A stretch of DNA of 64,000 nucleotides from Brugia malayi. Taxonomy: Eukaryota > Nematoda > Chromadorea > Rhabditida > Onchocercidae. The number at the start of each line of letters is the position of its first letter. The stretch's first letter is position 1. Location: assembly GCF_000002995.4 (NCBI RefSeq), contig NW_025062478.1, positions 10,970,001 to 11,034,000 on the forward strand. Direction: 5' to 3'. The position numbers were made by a program, and so were the translations under genes. This document shows positions 48,755 to 62,800 of this stretch, piece by piece. The notes beneath the pieces are model-generated. The model was not told where the DNA came from. It saw only the letters and a program-made list of their open reading frames with translations, and did not search any database.

Positions 48755-49652
48755 ATGTCTTGTATAGGAATAGAAATAAATAATTTGAATATCGACAATT
48801 CACCTAATGTGTCTCACTCATTGTTTATTTTTTATCATTGCTCTTTGATCGGTGTGTTATTTGTTTGGATCAAATAAATTGTGATAAATGTAATATGCAT
48901 GTCAATATGCATCATTTTACTTAATTATAATTTGAGCAGCTTGCTTTTTTCAACTTTCTGGAGAGAGAGAAAAAAGGTAAGCTTTTCCATCTATAAAATA
49001 ATCAACTAAGTTCTTATTACCTATTTTTTTAAATGATCTGCTATTCCTTAAAAGTTTTAGCACTTAATTAAAATGTAATTTGATTACACTAGGGTTTATT
49101 TCTTAGGTTAATGTGCAAAAACGCTTACAAATTGTAGGATTTTTATAAATATCCATATTTAAATTTGAAATAAAAATTAGTTTATAATTGTAAAAATGAT
49201 CTAAAACTATGACTAATTAAAAACTTTATTAATTTCGCTACTGAAATATTGTTAAAAAACTTAATTATTAAAGTTTGTTTTATTATTTAAGCTGTCAAAT
49301 GGCACACCGTATATGACCAGTTCCTGTACAGAAGAAGAGAACGTTCGACAAAAAGAACTTCCTAAAGTTAAATTCATTATTAAGAAATATCCATGAATGA
49401 AAAGGTGAAGATGAAATCCCAATCCAAGTTGATTTGAATGAAGGATGTCTTCGACCGAGAAAAACTGATAGACCAGTAAATGAAATGGATGAATAGTAAT
49501 TACAGCTAACGGAAAGAGTTGTTGCAGTTCATAGGAACAAATGAGTGAGTGATTACATCATCAAAATTTATTCCTGAAACATTTTCTCATTTTATATACA
49601 ATGAAAATATACAAAATGGCATAAGAATTACTTTTTGACGCCGATTTCTCAC
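48755..49652. other. Outer right-arm non-coding segment
   Basis: Mirror of about 697-1591. AT-rich; no gene. Divergence between arms rises from about 49560 outward. Confidence 0.5.
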
Positions 49653-49838
49653 TTACTTCCGGTTCCTTTGGAGATGCTCGAATAGAGGTACTTCGTGCTG
49701 CAGTGAGCCGATCATTGTTTTGGTGGCGCAGATTGTCAGCACTCCTTTATCGGACAAATGCGATTCGATAGTGTCAGTTTGCACTTCTTCTGGCATGACG
49801 TATTTTCGAACGAAGTGTCATTCAATACTGCCATGTAC
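49653..49838 (-). pseudogene. Small heat shock protein (alpha-crystallin) remnant, right copy
   Basis: On the minus strand one frame reads HGSIE, a TGA stop, then HFVRKYVMPEEVQTDTIESH, LSDKGVLTICATKTMIGSLQ and HEVPLFEHLQRNRK, ending at TAA. The C-terminal half of the alpha-crystallin domain is therefore nearly complete, but a TGA replaces the Arg codon expected before HFVRKY. Its lesion differs from that in the left copy, which is frameshifted downstream. No intact start or N-terminal part is seen outside the arm, so it is a pseudogene fragment. Confidence 0.75.
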
Positions 49839-49944
49839 TGATTGATCGTTACGTTCCTTGTGATGAGCCTCAATACACAAAATGCACAAATGATTTTCAA
49901 ACTTTTCAATTTTTGCTTGAAATCAGAGTTATTCTCCTAGAATG

Positions 49945-50262
49945 ATTGTCCCAAGAGTAATGAACCCAATCCGACGCATTTTTAGGCGTATTTTATCTAA
50001 CTTTTCGAATGAAACCTATTTGGCACAAAAAATCACCCGGAGGCATACATCACTTCCACAAAACTCGCAACCTCACAAGTGTACGTGTGTTCCTCCCCAT
50101 GACAAAAGGGATATTCCGAATATTGACGTTTATTAAGTCTGCACGACACAGAGTGAGATATCCTATCTCTTCTTGTCAAGAAATGTCATAGTAATGCTGA
50201 ATCAATCACAATATTTTATGTACTGTTTATTTTATATATTAATAGGAAGCATAGTAAACTGA
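49945..50262 (-). repeat. ~300 bp dispersed repeat, outer right copy
   Basis: Reverse complement of 28951-29250, with several small substitutions. One frame is open at 50009-50191 (SPGGIHHFHKTRNLTSVRVF...), but the other copy does not keep it, so I do not call a gene. It starts about 90 bases outside the palindrome's outer end. Confidence 0.85.
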
Positions 50263-51061
50263 TACCAACTATTTTAATTAAAAATTGAATTAGTGTAAAA
50301 GTTTCTTTATTTTCTAAAAAACTAGAATTGAATGAGAACTGAAAATAAATCGAAAATCATTCAAGAATTTCTTATCTTTTCCAATCATTTTGCAAATGCA
50401 AGAAGATTAATAGTAGTTTTAATACTGATGTACCTTCAAAAATGATCCACAAGTGAATGTTTATAAAAAAAAAAAATAATTCATTCTATTTAATTTACTT
50501 ACTGCTTGGAATAATATGAACTAAAACTGTTCTAATAACTAGTAGTGATAACGAAAATCAAAAAAAAAAAAGATACATTTCATTATAAAATGATAAGGCT
50601 GAAATTGCATTATGTCATTCACAAAAGTACCATAAAAATAAAGCTCTATAAATGTCAATGTAGTAAAACAACTAAGTAATTTGCTATTTTTAAATTTCCT
50701 GGAAGAAAATTTTATACACAAAGTGACACAGTTTACCAATAATAAGTTTGAAGTCACTGAGTGTTAAATTTGCGCAATAACTTATGTATATTTTAACGGT
50801 AACCGATTAATACTTATTGTAATTGAAGGCGAAGAAATGGGGAAAATACTGTAAATAAGTACATATAAGTGGTAATACACGTAAAAAATAAGCCCTAAAT
50901 AAAATTTCACAGTTATATATATTTTCATTTCTATTTAATTTACACGTATATGAATAAATTAAAAATTATTCATCTCCAAGAAGCTATTAGATATATGCAA
51001 TGAATTTTTTGAACAATTTTAAAATCTAACGGCAAAAAAAAACGAAATATTTGTTATGTTA
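50263..51061. other. Non-coding region downstream of the GGT gene
   Basis: AT-rich with A/T runs; no exon, repeat or regulatory element recognised. Confidence 0.5.
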
Positions 51062-54000
51062 TTAAAATCCAGCCGGAAAACTTCCTGTTTCCCGTCGAAA
51101 ATCGCTATTTCCATAAATGTAATCATCCGTATTTACTACAAATGCTTGTACAACACTTTTTAATTTTGAAATTTTTGTCATATTTTGATTTCGTTCATTA
51201 GCCAGATTCGTTATAATTTCCTAAATTTCATAATTTATTAGTAATTTATGCTAATAATATAGTACAATAGTAAAAGGACTGTCATATTTTGATTTTATTC
51301 ATTGTCCAAATTGGCCATAATTTGTTGATTTGGTGCAAATGAATTAATTAATAGAGTAATAGCAAAGAAATGAAAAGAAAAAAGAAAATTACCTGAGGTA
51401 TCGAAGCTTCGTATAAAGTCTCTGGGGGCAAAAATTGATTATGAAAACGTGGCGAATCAACAGCTTCTTTAATCGTTTCATTAAAAATAAGAGTACGTAT
51501 AACAGTTTGTGCTATCGCTGAAATAATATACGAACCACCAGAAGCACCAATGACCATTTTCACCTTAAAATACATAAACACTAGTTATACCAATTAATTA
51601 AGTTATTTAAAGTATCAGTTACTACTAAGATTTATTAAATTATACAATTGTCGAAATGGAATACTCTATTGATGGCATTAACAATTAGCAAATTGTCACA
51701 CTAAGTATAAATGAATAGCACTATAAAAAGAATCACATTATTAAATATTAAACGTTAGATTAAATCTATTGAATTCAAATTTGGCAAGTTTAAATATTTC
51801 AGCTGAAGCAATCCAAATTTAATTTTTTTTATAACTTATCTAAAATTTATCTCCAAAAACATATTTACCTATCTTATCACACTTTTACATTAATCGCAAT
51901 AAATGATGTCAAAAAAGAAAAAATTCAAATAACACTTAATATTTAAATCATAAATTTACTCATCAATCTTCTGTAATCTTTTACCTTTCCTGTATTCTTA
52001 TTGTAAATAATCATAGGTGACATGCTGCTTAACGGTCTTTTTCCGGGTCTAATATAGTTTGCCGGTGAAGACGGAAATCCAAAAGAATTTGATTGTTTAG
52101 GAATCGAGAAATCATCCATTTCATCATTCCAAACAATTCCAAGCGTTGGTGAGATGCGCAGTGATCCCAGTCTGTATTGTAATAAAAATTCACTCTTGTT
52201 TCTAGTGGTGAAAATCTTCGGACTCCATTTTAATTAGTAGAATTTCATTGCTAAAAAAGGACTGAAATTTAACACTTTGCATCCTTCCACTTCAAAAGCG
52301 TCAAGAAAAAATGCCCTCTGACCTTACTTACTTATCGCCATATCTGCAGTATGAAAAATGCATAAACTGGAACATAATAATTTCGTATATCACTCAGATT
52401 AATAAAAAGTAACATTACATGCGATTAACAGTACTGGTGCATGATACTGCGATATTACTAGTCCGATCGATCGCTGATACATGTGATGTGCCGTGATCAT
52501 CCATCTGTTGAAATAGATCAGTTCCATATGCATCCAATGGCTGAGATGTATTCTTCACAAGAGATTTGATATGCTTCACATAAGAACTGAAAAGTGTAAA
52601 TGAAAAAAAAAAATTTTCAATTTCATTAGTGAAATTAAAAGATATATAAATAACTGATTTGTAATAAATGAAGCAATAATGAAATTAAATGAAATAATTT
52701 CTATATTATTAAAGCTAAGGTAAAATATTTAAAGCGAATAAAAAATTAATATTATTAGCAATTATAACAATCACAATGATATAAATTATTAATAATACTG
52801 AATAATAATAAAATCGATGCGAATACATAAAAGAAAGAATGAAGAATCATTTGCAATTTTTTCCTCAAAATTGACTTAACTAATTCACTTTTTAATTATC
52901 TCTTCTGCAATTTGCAGAGCTTCCGGTACAAATGCAGCATCACCAAGTTTTGTCCTTTGAGCATAAGCAAACTTTTGCACTTCAATTAAGCGATGATAGA
53001 ATAATGGATCATCTTTATCGAATTCATTTTTTCCATCATAAAATTCTGAAAAAAATATCATCAAGCTATGGACGAGTCTAATGTGACTTATTGATCAAAC
53101 AATTTCATTTTTCTAGAAGATTAATTAAAACGGAAGTAATATGTACTGGTTGGTTCATTTTCAAACCAATTTACTCATTTGATTTTAATAAATAAAAAGT
53201 TCGATAAACTTTAATTTTTTAAAAAGAAAACTCAGAAAACTCACTAATAATATTGAAATTTATATATTCTGAACTAATTAGTAACAAAAGAGAAATGTTA
53301 TCAAATATGTTTACCAGCCATAATTGATATGATACTTTGGGTGATAGCAGCTGAACTTGGTGGTGGCGGTCCACACATTGCATAATCACCAAGGAAATGT
53401 TCAGTGATAATTGGACTTTCATTTAATTTTGTTTTGTAATTACTTAAGTCATCCGTGGATATATAACCACCTGAAAAAGAAATAATACAAATAAACGATC
53501 GAATTATTAATTACGACAGAAATGTATTTCTTACTTTAACATAAAATATAATTGTCACGTCAAACGGAATAATATAACCGGAGTGTATCATCCAGAAAGA
53601 TATCGATCTCAGATTTGATTTGAAAGATTCATGCAACAAATTAAGTTCGATGTGCAATTTAGCCTTGTTGCATGTCACAATTCCGGATTCCTAATCGTAA
53701 AGAATACTAAATCTTACCACGTTCTTCAATTTCAGCAGCAATTGTTTGCGCAATGCCACCTTAAAATATCATAAATTTAGAATTAAATTTAATCTATATG
53801 TTACAAAAACAAGCTGTCAAACAAAACTGTTCATGCCCGGCAAAACTTTCCGAATGTATTATTCTATCGTGACTATCCGGATATATCCCACAATATTAGG
53901 TAAAATTACTTTGTGTTACTAAAAATGCCTAAAAATGCCATACGCTAAAAAACATAAATCTTTTACGTGAAAAACGTATACGATCATTTAACATAAGGCA

Positions 54001-57000
54001 GTTTACTTCTAATTATTATCAGCTTTTCCATATTTTTGCTACTTACTCATATTTAATTAGTAAATACTAACTTATATACGTGATCATATTTAATTCATTT
54101 CTAGATTTTGTCTGATTACTTCAGCATGACGTATTTATTGATGAAAGTTTAATCACTGAATTAGAACTAATCTCTTCTAATCAGCATTTAAAGCTAAGAA
54201 TTTTTAAAAAATTGAAGAAACCTGTTACATTACAATACACCTCGATACACTTTTTTAGGAGAATTCAAGGAATGTGTAGAAAATCAGTAAACAAAATAAT
54301 TTCTTTATGCACTTCATTACTCAATCATTTTTTATATTTTCTGTTGAATTTTCTTTCATTTGTCAAATTAGTGTAATGAAAAATTGAATTTAAATTCTGT
54401 CACAAATCAAAATTTTTTTTTTACCAAAATAATAATAATAATTTCATGAATACTTAATAATATTTGCATATTGTAACTCATAGATTCACGTTGGAAAGAT
54501 ATTAAATAAATAAAATTGCTGGAAAAAGAAAATAAATAGAAAGTAATTACCGCGGTAAAAAAGTTGCAATGGATCAGAGCTATTTGCAATGTGCTGTAAA
54601 GTAGCGCCCAAATGATCCCTCGTAATGATATCACCCTCTTCATAAACCTTTCTAGTTTTTGGATTCACAAATACTTTCCTGAAACGGATGATTAACTTTT
54701 TGATTTTCCAGTCTTACTTATTTTTCTTTAAGACAATGGAAATTTTATTTACTACACCATATTGTTAAATTATAATACTTAATTATTAAATCTATCAGTG
54801 ATGCAAGAGAAAAGGGTAAAGTTAGCTTTGTAATTAATTACCATTTATCTTCTTTTCCCACCATTTTTTTTTTTTTTTAAATTTAATAACAATTCCGTTA
54901 AAAAACGAAATGATTCAATCACTAAAAAAAAAAAAAAAAAATAAAAAATAAAAAAAAGATAAAATTTACTTGAGTGATGGTTCGGTCAATATCGTTTCTT
55001 CTATTTTAGCAAGTTCTTGTGCTAAAGCCGCCGAAACCGGAAAACCTTCTAAGGCTAATTCAATGGATGGTTGAAATAATCTATACCACGATACTTTACC
55101 ACTTCCAAAAAGTGAAAATACCGTCCATAATCCGTGTAATTCGGATGGTGTTGCAATAGCTCGGTATCCTAAACATTATAATGAACTTTTTTTTCAAATT
55201 TAAAGAATAATTTTGAACTTTAACAATTTGTATAAAAATTTAAGTATAAAAACTAACGTAAACAAAATTACTTATTAACAAAATTATGATGGAATTATAT
55301 GTAAGATTATTCTTTCTTTACATATATGTCAATTTACTCTATCTAGAAAAAGTAGCACAAATTTCAATGAAACAATTTCAGTAACCTTTTAAAGCATCTT
55401 CCGGTGAATCATCGAACATTGTTTCATTTGCTATTGCTGGTGCTGTTTCACGTGCGTTAACAACTATACATTGATTTGAAGTGCTACAATTATTGATAAC
55501 TATTTCGCTTGTTAAAATGACTTTTGAAAAAAAAAAAAAACTTAGGAATGAAAAATGCCTTAGAGTTATTTAAAGATTTCAGCTAAAAATTATTGGAATA
55601 ATATATTCATAAGGTAAACTGTTAATTAAACAGTTTTCTAATCAGATAAGACAGGCGATAGATAAAGAAAGAATGATAAAAAGGAAGTAAACAAATAAAT
55701 ACAAATAAAAAGCAAATAATAAGTGAAAGAAATGGTTAACAAACAAATGGTAAGTAAAAAAAAATTTACACGAAGAAATTGACTAATAACAGAATAAGAA
55801 TTATATTTAAAATGAAATAAATTATGCAGAAGAGAATCGAATAAATGAGCAAACAATAAGTAATTGGCATAGTAAAATAATTAAGGAATAATTGTCAAAT
55901 AAGTAAACAAACATTTTGATAAATCAAAAATAAAATTTAGAAGGCAAAATTATATATTATCGGACAGATAATCTAACAAAAATGTTAGCCGAAAAAGCAA
56001 CGAAAATAATTGCTTTAAACAAGTAAAATTGATAAACAGATGACAAACAAGGAAACTGTAAACAAAATAGAAAAATGGTAACAAACTACTCAAACTTTAA
56101 AACTAACCTATTGTATATAGTCATAAGAAATCCACCACCTAAACCAGAACTTTGAGGATTTACAACACCAATGCATACCAATGCCGCCACGGTCGCATCT
56201 ATCGCATTACCACCAAGCATAAGTATATCTCTTAAATTATTATTTTAAAATTATTTGAAAGATTAGAGAATTTAGAGGAGACAGTAAAGGTTAAATTCAT
56301 ATTAAATTTGAATGCAAATATTAATATTAAAAAATAGTTTAATAGACTGATATCAAAATTTTGCTCTCTTAATTTTAATAAATGACAAACCATTAAATCT
56401 CGCTGATATTTTATTTTTTTTTTTTTTCTATTTTAAAATCATCACATGTCATTTAATGATTCTGTATGAATACCAACAATTCAAGTTGCTTTTACTTGGC
56501 ATTGCGTTATTCAAACTGATTTCAGTGTTCTATTAACTTTAAAATTTGTTGATAAATTAAAAATAAGTTAATTATCAATAATTTCCAGAATCTCGACTAT
56601 AGCTAATTATTCCATATTTTTGCATTTCATTCTTTTACGTGTTTACGTGTTACTGCAAATTTAACTTTAAATCTTATTACTTTAAGTGCTCTTCTAGAAA
56701 ATCCAAATATTATCGACTAACCTTCCAATTCCACTGCATATGCCATTATCAGTTGCAATAGCGGCTCGTTTATAACGTGCGTGTAAACTTCCGCTTGGCT
56801 CTGGCCATTTTAACGGAACTTCTTTACTTGATGATGAAGTTGATGAATCGTTACATTGAATTACTGTATTTGTTATTACCTAAATTTTTTTCAAATTATT
56901 TATGTGTAATTTGAAAAATAATATTTGGTTGATAATTGTTTAGCAATGATTAAAGCAATCAAATTATTCGATAATTACTGTAATATGAACTTATTCTAGT

Positions 57001-57310
57001 TAGTACTACTTCACTTCAGGTACTATCTTAGCACCTACCTATTCATCATTTCAATAAAAAGTAATTTACGAGTAGCTATTTTTTTTTTTAGTGACCACAT
57101 TACATATTTTAATGTGTAATTTTACAACATCTCTGATTAATTTAGAATTGAAATCTGAATAAAAAAAAAAAATGAAATAAAATCTCATTAAAATTAAAAA
57201 TTACCGGTTCTTCGTTGCATTTTAGCTTCAAAAGTATTGCCAAAATAACGGTAGAAAAGAAAAATATAGCAGCTGTTACAGCGAGCAAAAAAACCACTGA
57301 TCGACAATAT
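51062..57310 (-). CDS. Gamma-glutamyltranspeptidase, type II membrane protein
   Basis: Thirteen exons: 57310-57205, 56879-56722, 56230-56108, 55507-55386, 55168-54970, 54678-54551, 53759-53718, 53470-53315, 53045-52889, 52586-52419, 52171-51985, 51563-51393, 51220-51062. All phases agree; about 624 residues plus a missing N-terminal exon. The first exon shown is a hydrophobic anchor ([20 protein letters not shown]). Then GGT marks: [48 protein letters not shown] (the Thr is the autocatalytic nucleophile of the family), [43 protein letters not shown], and [17 protein letters not shown] at the end. It cleaves gamma-glutamyl bonds of glutathione at the cell surface and matures by self-cleavage before that Thr. 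WNDEMDD replaces the usual NNEMDD; all key motifs are otherwise present. Confidence 0.93.
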
Positions 57311-59703
57311 CTGCGATAAAATGAATAAATTGATAATGTAATAATTGTTTTGACAAAAAGAATAAAAATTAAAGTAATAGTTTGATTTATAAAATTTTTG
57401 GTTTGCTTTAACAAAAATTCTTAACCAATGTTAGCTTTTTCCAAAACTGGTTTCAAACTCATTAAAAGAAGTAATTTAATTTAGGTTATTATTGTTTTGA
57501 TAGATTTGTTAAATTTACAAAGTGCAAATCGTTGCTAACCTTTGATGACGACAATTTATTCCCATTTCATTTCATTTCAATACTTTTTTCTCTTTTTACT
57601 CGAAAAAAATTTATCAGAAATAATATAAAGTAAAAAAGGAATTTGGACGAAAAAAAAAAATGAAATAAACAAACTAACTTAAATGATATAAGTTTTGTTT
57701 GATTTGAGAAATGGAAAAAGAAAGAGCTAAATAAGAGCAAATAAAAGAAAGGAAGGAGAAAAAAAGGGATGAATGATATAAAGAAAAATTAAATTGGACT
57801 GATAATTATTAATGTTTGTTTAATTTTAGTTTTTGGGTATCATTTAAATCATTTAATAATTCAAAATGTTTGAATAAAATGGGAAAAAAATAAATGAAAA
57901 GAGAGAAAAAAGAAAGCAAAATTTATGCGATGAAGTAAATTTCAGAAAATGATTTAAAACATTTGAAATAATGGATGAATTAATTTGCTGACGATTTGAT
58001 GAAAAAAAAAAGTTTGCTGAAAAAATTATAGATTGTTTAGAAGAAGAGAAATGGTAGTTTAACAAATATATTTATAAACTACTTCCAGTTGTTCATTTTC
58101 TGTCCCATTATTTACCAATTATGTCAACAAAATGCTCATTTCAAATTAATCTGAGATTTTGGAAAAATTGAAAAAAGAAATTTCTAATTGTTTCTTTTTC
58201 CTCATAGTTAGTCGAAAATAGTACTTAAAATAAAAAAAAAAAAAAAATATTTGAAGTGTTTAACCAAAAAGAGTAATATTATTGGAAGTAGTTTTATTAT
58301 GCAATGACATTTCTGTCATACAACAAAAATTAGAGGTTATTAATTCTTGAGATTTTTTCAGAATCTCAAAAATGACTGACTAATAAAAATTAGCCTCAAA
58401 TATCAAATATAAATGTTTTATCTAAACATTTAATAAATTTTATAAAATTGTTTTTGAAATAGAAAAATCGATGGTAAGTTTGTCACCTTTGTATGTTATG
58501 AGAACAGTAATTTTGAAGTGAAAGAAGAGAAAAAAAGAAACAAACAAAGAGAATGAAATTTATTTGATGCTTTTTTGCTCTCTTCTGATGACAACAAAAA
58601 GCGCCCCATTGTTTTTTCAGTGTCAAATAATTCCATCAAAAAGATTCTCATTTCTCCTATCTAATTACTTCAGTGGCTAATTACTTCAAGGAAACATTTT
58701 TGAACAGTCAACTAGATTTATGTAGAGATAATTTATGATATTATGGGAATTGTTTTTAGATAGAAGTTTTCGCGAAATTATAATTCGTAATGAATAATTT
58801 TTTTAGCACAATGTATGAGAATTTAAAATTCAATTCATTACCAAAAAAATAATTTCAAAGATTTTTTCACCTAACGTATTATTGACAAGGGATGAGGAAT
58901 AAATATGAAATGAAAATAAAGGAATAAAAAATGGATTAGAAACTTAAGAATAGAAATATTAGTTATTTTTCAAAAATGAATATTTTGTTTAATGTGATAG
59001 AAGAGAGGCGAAAGTGCTATCAATCAAAATTACATGATTAACTTACAGTCAAGAGGTTTGGAAATAGTTCAAAAGTATTTGAATTGAAGGTTAAATATTG
59101 AAAATGAACAGATAATTTAAGTTTTCTCAAAAATTTTGTGACAAAAAGGCAAAAAATCTATTAGCTATGTATTTCTATCATTACGATATCATACAAATAA
59201 GTTTATCTTTTAATAAAAGATAAATTTATCTTTTAATATTGAATATTTTAGTTCATCGTAATGCTATAAAATCAGCGAAATATTAAATTAAGTATATATA
59301 TAGTAAGTAAAAAAAAACAAAAAAACAAAAAATATATGTATAGTAAGTTAAGTAAAACTTAGTATATAGAAAATTAAGTAAAACTTTTAATTTACATAAT
59401 TTTTGTATTTGTTCTTCAAAGCCTATCTTCAAAGTCAGTGCTTACCATAGAATTGTTACTGTGGTATCAAATCAATTTGTTGAGGAGAAAAAATTTCACA
59501 GATTTCACATAAACTAAATTTATTAGCTAAATTATCAAAGTTCATGCCGAATTATTCTACTTTATGATATTTCATTGCAATAAACTATCATTTTCTTTCC
59601 TTTTTTTTTTTTTTTTTTTTATTGCAAAAATTCTGAATAACTATGTTAGATCAATGGATGATAATAGAAAAGTTCATTTGCCTCTTTGTCATTAACTGAG
59701 CAC
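57311..59703. other. Presumed first intron(s) of the GGT gene
   Basis: 2.4 kb of AT-rich sequence with many A/T runs. If 59704-59779 is the first exon, a further exon is needed here because the phases (1 and 2) do not match; I could not find it. Confidence 0.4.
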
Positions 59704-59779
59704 TTTTTGTTGATATTTTTTGATCAGCCGCGTGTTGTCTATCATTAGCTGCTGAATCAAATAATTGCACTGTTGTCAT
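59704..59779 (-). CDS. Candidate first coding exon of the GGT gene
   Basis: ATG at 59779 opens MTTVQLFDSAANDRQHAADQ KISTK, up to a GTGCTC donor at 59704/59703. Twenty-two bases upstream of the ATG is a T-run followed by AG (59802-59803), a good nematode splice or trans-splice acceptor. The hydrophilic start followed by the anchor at 57310 would give a short cytosolic tail, as expected for a type II protein. The phase does not join directly to 57310, so an unseen small exon or another start is required. Confidence 0.4.
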
Positions 59780-59803
59780 TTTATTCTCTTCGTTAAAATA
59801 TCT

Positions 59804-62800
59804 AAAAAAAAAAAATAAAAAAAAAAAAAAAAAAACATTGTTGAAATTTTCAGCAAAAAAAAAAAAAAAAAATGAGAAAAATCGATTTGAACTTGTATCG
59901 AAATTATTCCTTCATTTTTTTTTTTTTTTTCTTTCCTATTTTTGATTGATTTTAATAATCTGATCACTACTGGCATGAAAGTTTTATATCTCATTGAAAT
60001 TGATCAAAGGTTAAAAAAAGATGGAACAAAAGAATATTGAACAGATAATAATAATTAATGCATTGTTGAAAATAGCGAGGATAAGAAATAGATACTTTTG
60101 TTTGCAGCAGCACTAAGGAAAAGATTAAATAAATTTCTTATAGCTAATTCAATAGGTATTTTCAAATTTAACTAATAAATTTTCAATTGATAATCTAATT
60201 AAACGGCAATAATTGAACATTATTTATTGTTTGCATAAATCCGGTCATCAATTTTTCTCGAATACACTGATGACAGAGTATCAGGAATTATCGCTTATTC
60301 TCGAATAAATGACTAAAATTTAAATGTCATATTGAAATTCAAATCAATGATTAATCTCTGACATATACAAAATGACAAGAAATATTCAATATGATTGATC
60401 AATCTACAGATGATTCATCTGGGAGTGACTCATGCAAATACTGTTTGAAGAGAAATTATTAAGCAATTAAAAAATTAATGAAATATTAGTAGACAAAGAA
60501 TAAAGTGGCATTTTCTAATAGTTTTGAGAAATATAAAAGAGAGATAGAATAGAACGGATTTATTGGTATTTCTTTCTTTGTGCCTCTTTAACTCTCTTTT
60601 AACTCTGAAGAAGAGATGAAAAGTATTAGGAAGTAGTGGTAGCTTTTGTAAATGGCATTTGTAATTTCCGTTTTCTATTTTCTGTTTATGTAAATAAGTT
60701 AAGGAAATTTATGGAAGGAATTTGATAATATTTCACTGAAATATGAAAATTTTAACAGCAACGTACCTTATCATACCTTATCATGCGAAAATCATAAGTG
60801 ATAATAATTTTAAATATATGCAAATGAAGATATAGTATTAGAATTTTTTTATGAAAGTGGTGAAAAAAGCAGAAATTTTTGATGAATATAAAAAGGTCAA
60901 AAAAAAAAATATATACATATATATGAAAAAATTTAAAGATATCTTTATATTTTGAATGAAAATGATAAAGATAATGAATATTATACTAAATGAAAATTGA
61001 ATAATAAGTTCAAAATGGTCAAAGTGTTATCTGTGTGATAATTGTGGTATGTTAATGATAAGTAATTATAGAAGTGATAAGAATTATGACAGAGAATCAG
61101 TTGTTAACATTGAGTGATAATAAGAGATATAGCTAGCAATAATAAATTTAATGGAAATGAAAAGGTAATAAAAATAATTGGTGAAATAAAAGCAGAGAAT
61201 GGGAGGGAAAAAATGAAATATGAGAGAGGATTATGAATTTGAAACCAATTAAATATTTGGCATGAAAATTCATTAATAGATAATATTGATTTTATATGAC
61301 GTTCTTCCCTAAATGTATCAATGTTCACCAAAGAAATCAATAAAAAAGTTAAAAAAAAAAAGAAAAAAAACGAACTCGATTTGTTTTAAAAGACAAAATT
61401 TAAATTAATGATTTTAGAGAGCACTTGAAAGCAAAAATTTTCAGATATTTTAAATACAAATTGTAATTTCAAAATCAGAAAAATAAAAAATACTTTTTCA
61501 TCGAAACAATTTGATCACTCATTTTGATAATTTCAATTTTAAAATATGATTGCTAACAAATATCAATTGTTCTTCCTCAATATTTTTCATTTATTTACTC
61601 AATTAACATTTAATGATATGCATTAACTTGCCATTATTCACATGAACAAAGTGATATGATATGTGTGTAATTCTTGAGATTAATGCCTTATTTACTAATA
61701 TTTCCACATTACGGTAGAAATAGCTGAGGTAATTACGGAAAAATAAAAAGTGAGAACCGGAATCTGTAAAAATTTAATCATCAAAGAGAACCGGAATCTG
61801 TAAAAGTTCAATCATCAAGCAGTGTTAAAATTTGTTGTCACTTCTTTCTTTATTACACTTAGTTTATTTTAAGTTCAAATTCCCTTTTCCATTTCGATAA
61901 TAATGCACAAAAAAATTTAGTGCAAAGAGAAAGCTTATAATTGCATAAGAATTAGCCTTAATTATTAAATTAATTAATTATGACATTCAAAAAATCTGAT
62001 TTCGATCATTTTAGTGAGCCATCAATTAAATGCATTCAATTAATAAATTATTAGCAAATGATAAACGAATAAAATAATTAATTAAGTTCCTCCAATATTT
62101 TTAAATGACCATTAAAAAACTGTAAAAAAGAAAGAGCCAAAAAAAAAAAAATCGAAGAATTTAGTGATAACTGATAAATTTCGATATAATTACAATATTA
62201 GCAAGCATTCATAACAATTTTTACCAATGGAAATTTGAAAAACACAATCACACAATGAATCAGTCAAAACTTTAGCAAACAAATGAACTGAAAGTTACAC
62301 TGTTAATAAAATTTTTGTTGTTTGTGATTTTAATTTCAGCTCAACCAATGTATATTCAAAAAATTTTGTGACATTTTATGGTGAATAATATGTCTTTCGA
62401 ACTTAAACTTTTGTCAATTATCTCTTATCAAATGAAATATCAAAAGATTCTTTTTTTTTTTTTTTTATATGTTAAGAAATTCACATATGCTTACAATAAA
62501 GGAATTAAATTAAAATGTTTGTGATTGTAAGGAAAATTACCAAATGCAAACATTGAAATATATCACTTTGTAAATATTATTCACTTTTTTTGCTTTCGAA
62601 AAAAAAAAAAAAAAAAAGAAAAAAGAAGAGAAAAATGAATAGCCTAACCGATTGTTTGTATTTCTGATAAACACAACTGACCTTCGCTCTTTAATAGACC
62701 ATTAATATTACTGTGAATTTCAAGATTGAAAAAAGTGCATGCACAGTTTACAATAGATGCATGCATCTATTTTCATCTTTATATTTATTTCTGATACGTT

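Larger units (their letters stand above)
30407..49856 (-). repeat. Right arm of the inverted duplication
   Basis: Reverse complement of the left arm, with a 9.0 kb spacer between the two. This arm holds the only intact MRPS35 copy, a single A-C block and 10 rather than 12 copies of the 29 bp VNTR. The inner junction (30406/30407) joins intron 5 of a truncated Srx-3 copy directly to a coiled-coil pseudo-exon. The outer junction lies just past the sHSP remnant, about 90 bases before a separate dispersed repeat (49945-50262). Because the arms differ by several kilobase-scale indels, this is not a simple read-through hairpin artefact. Confidence 0.95.
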
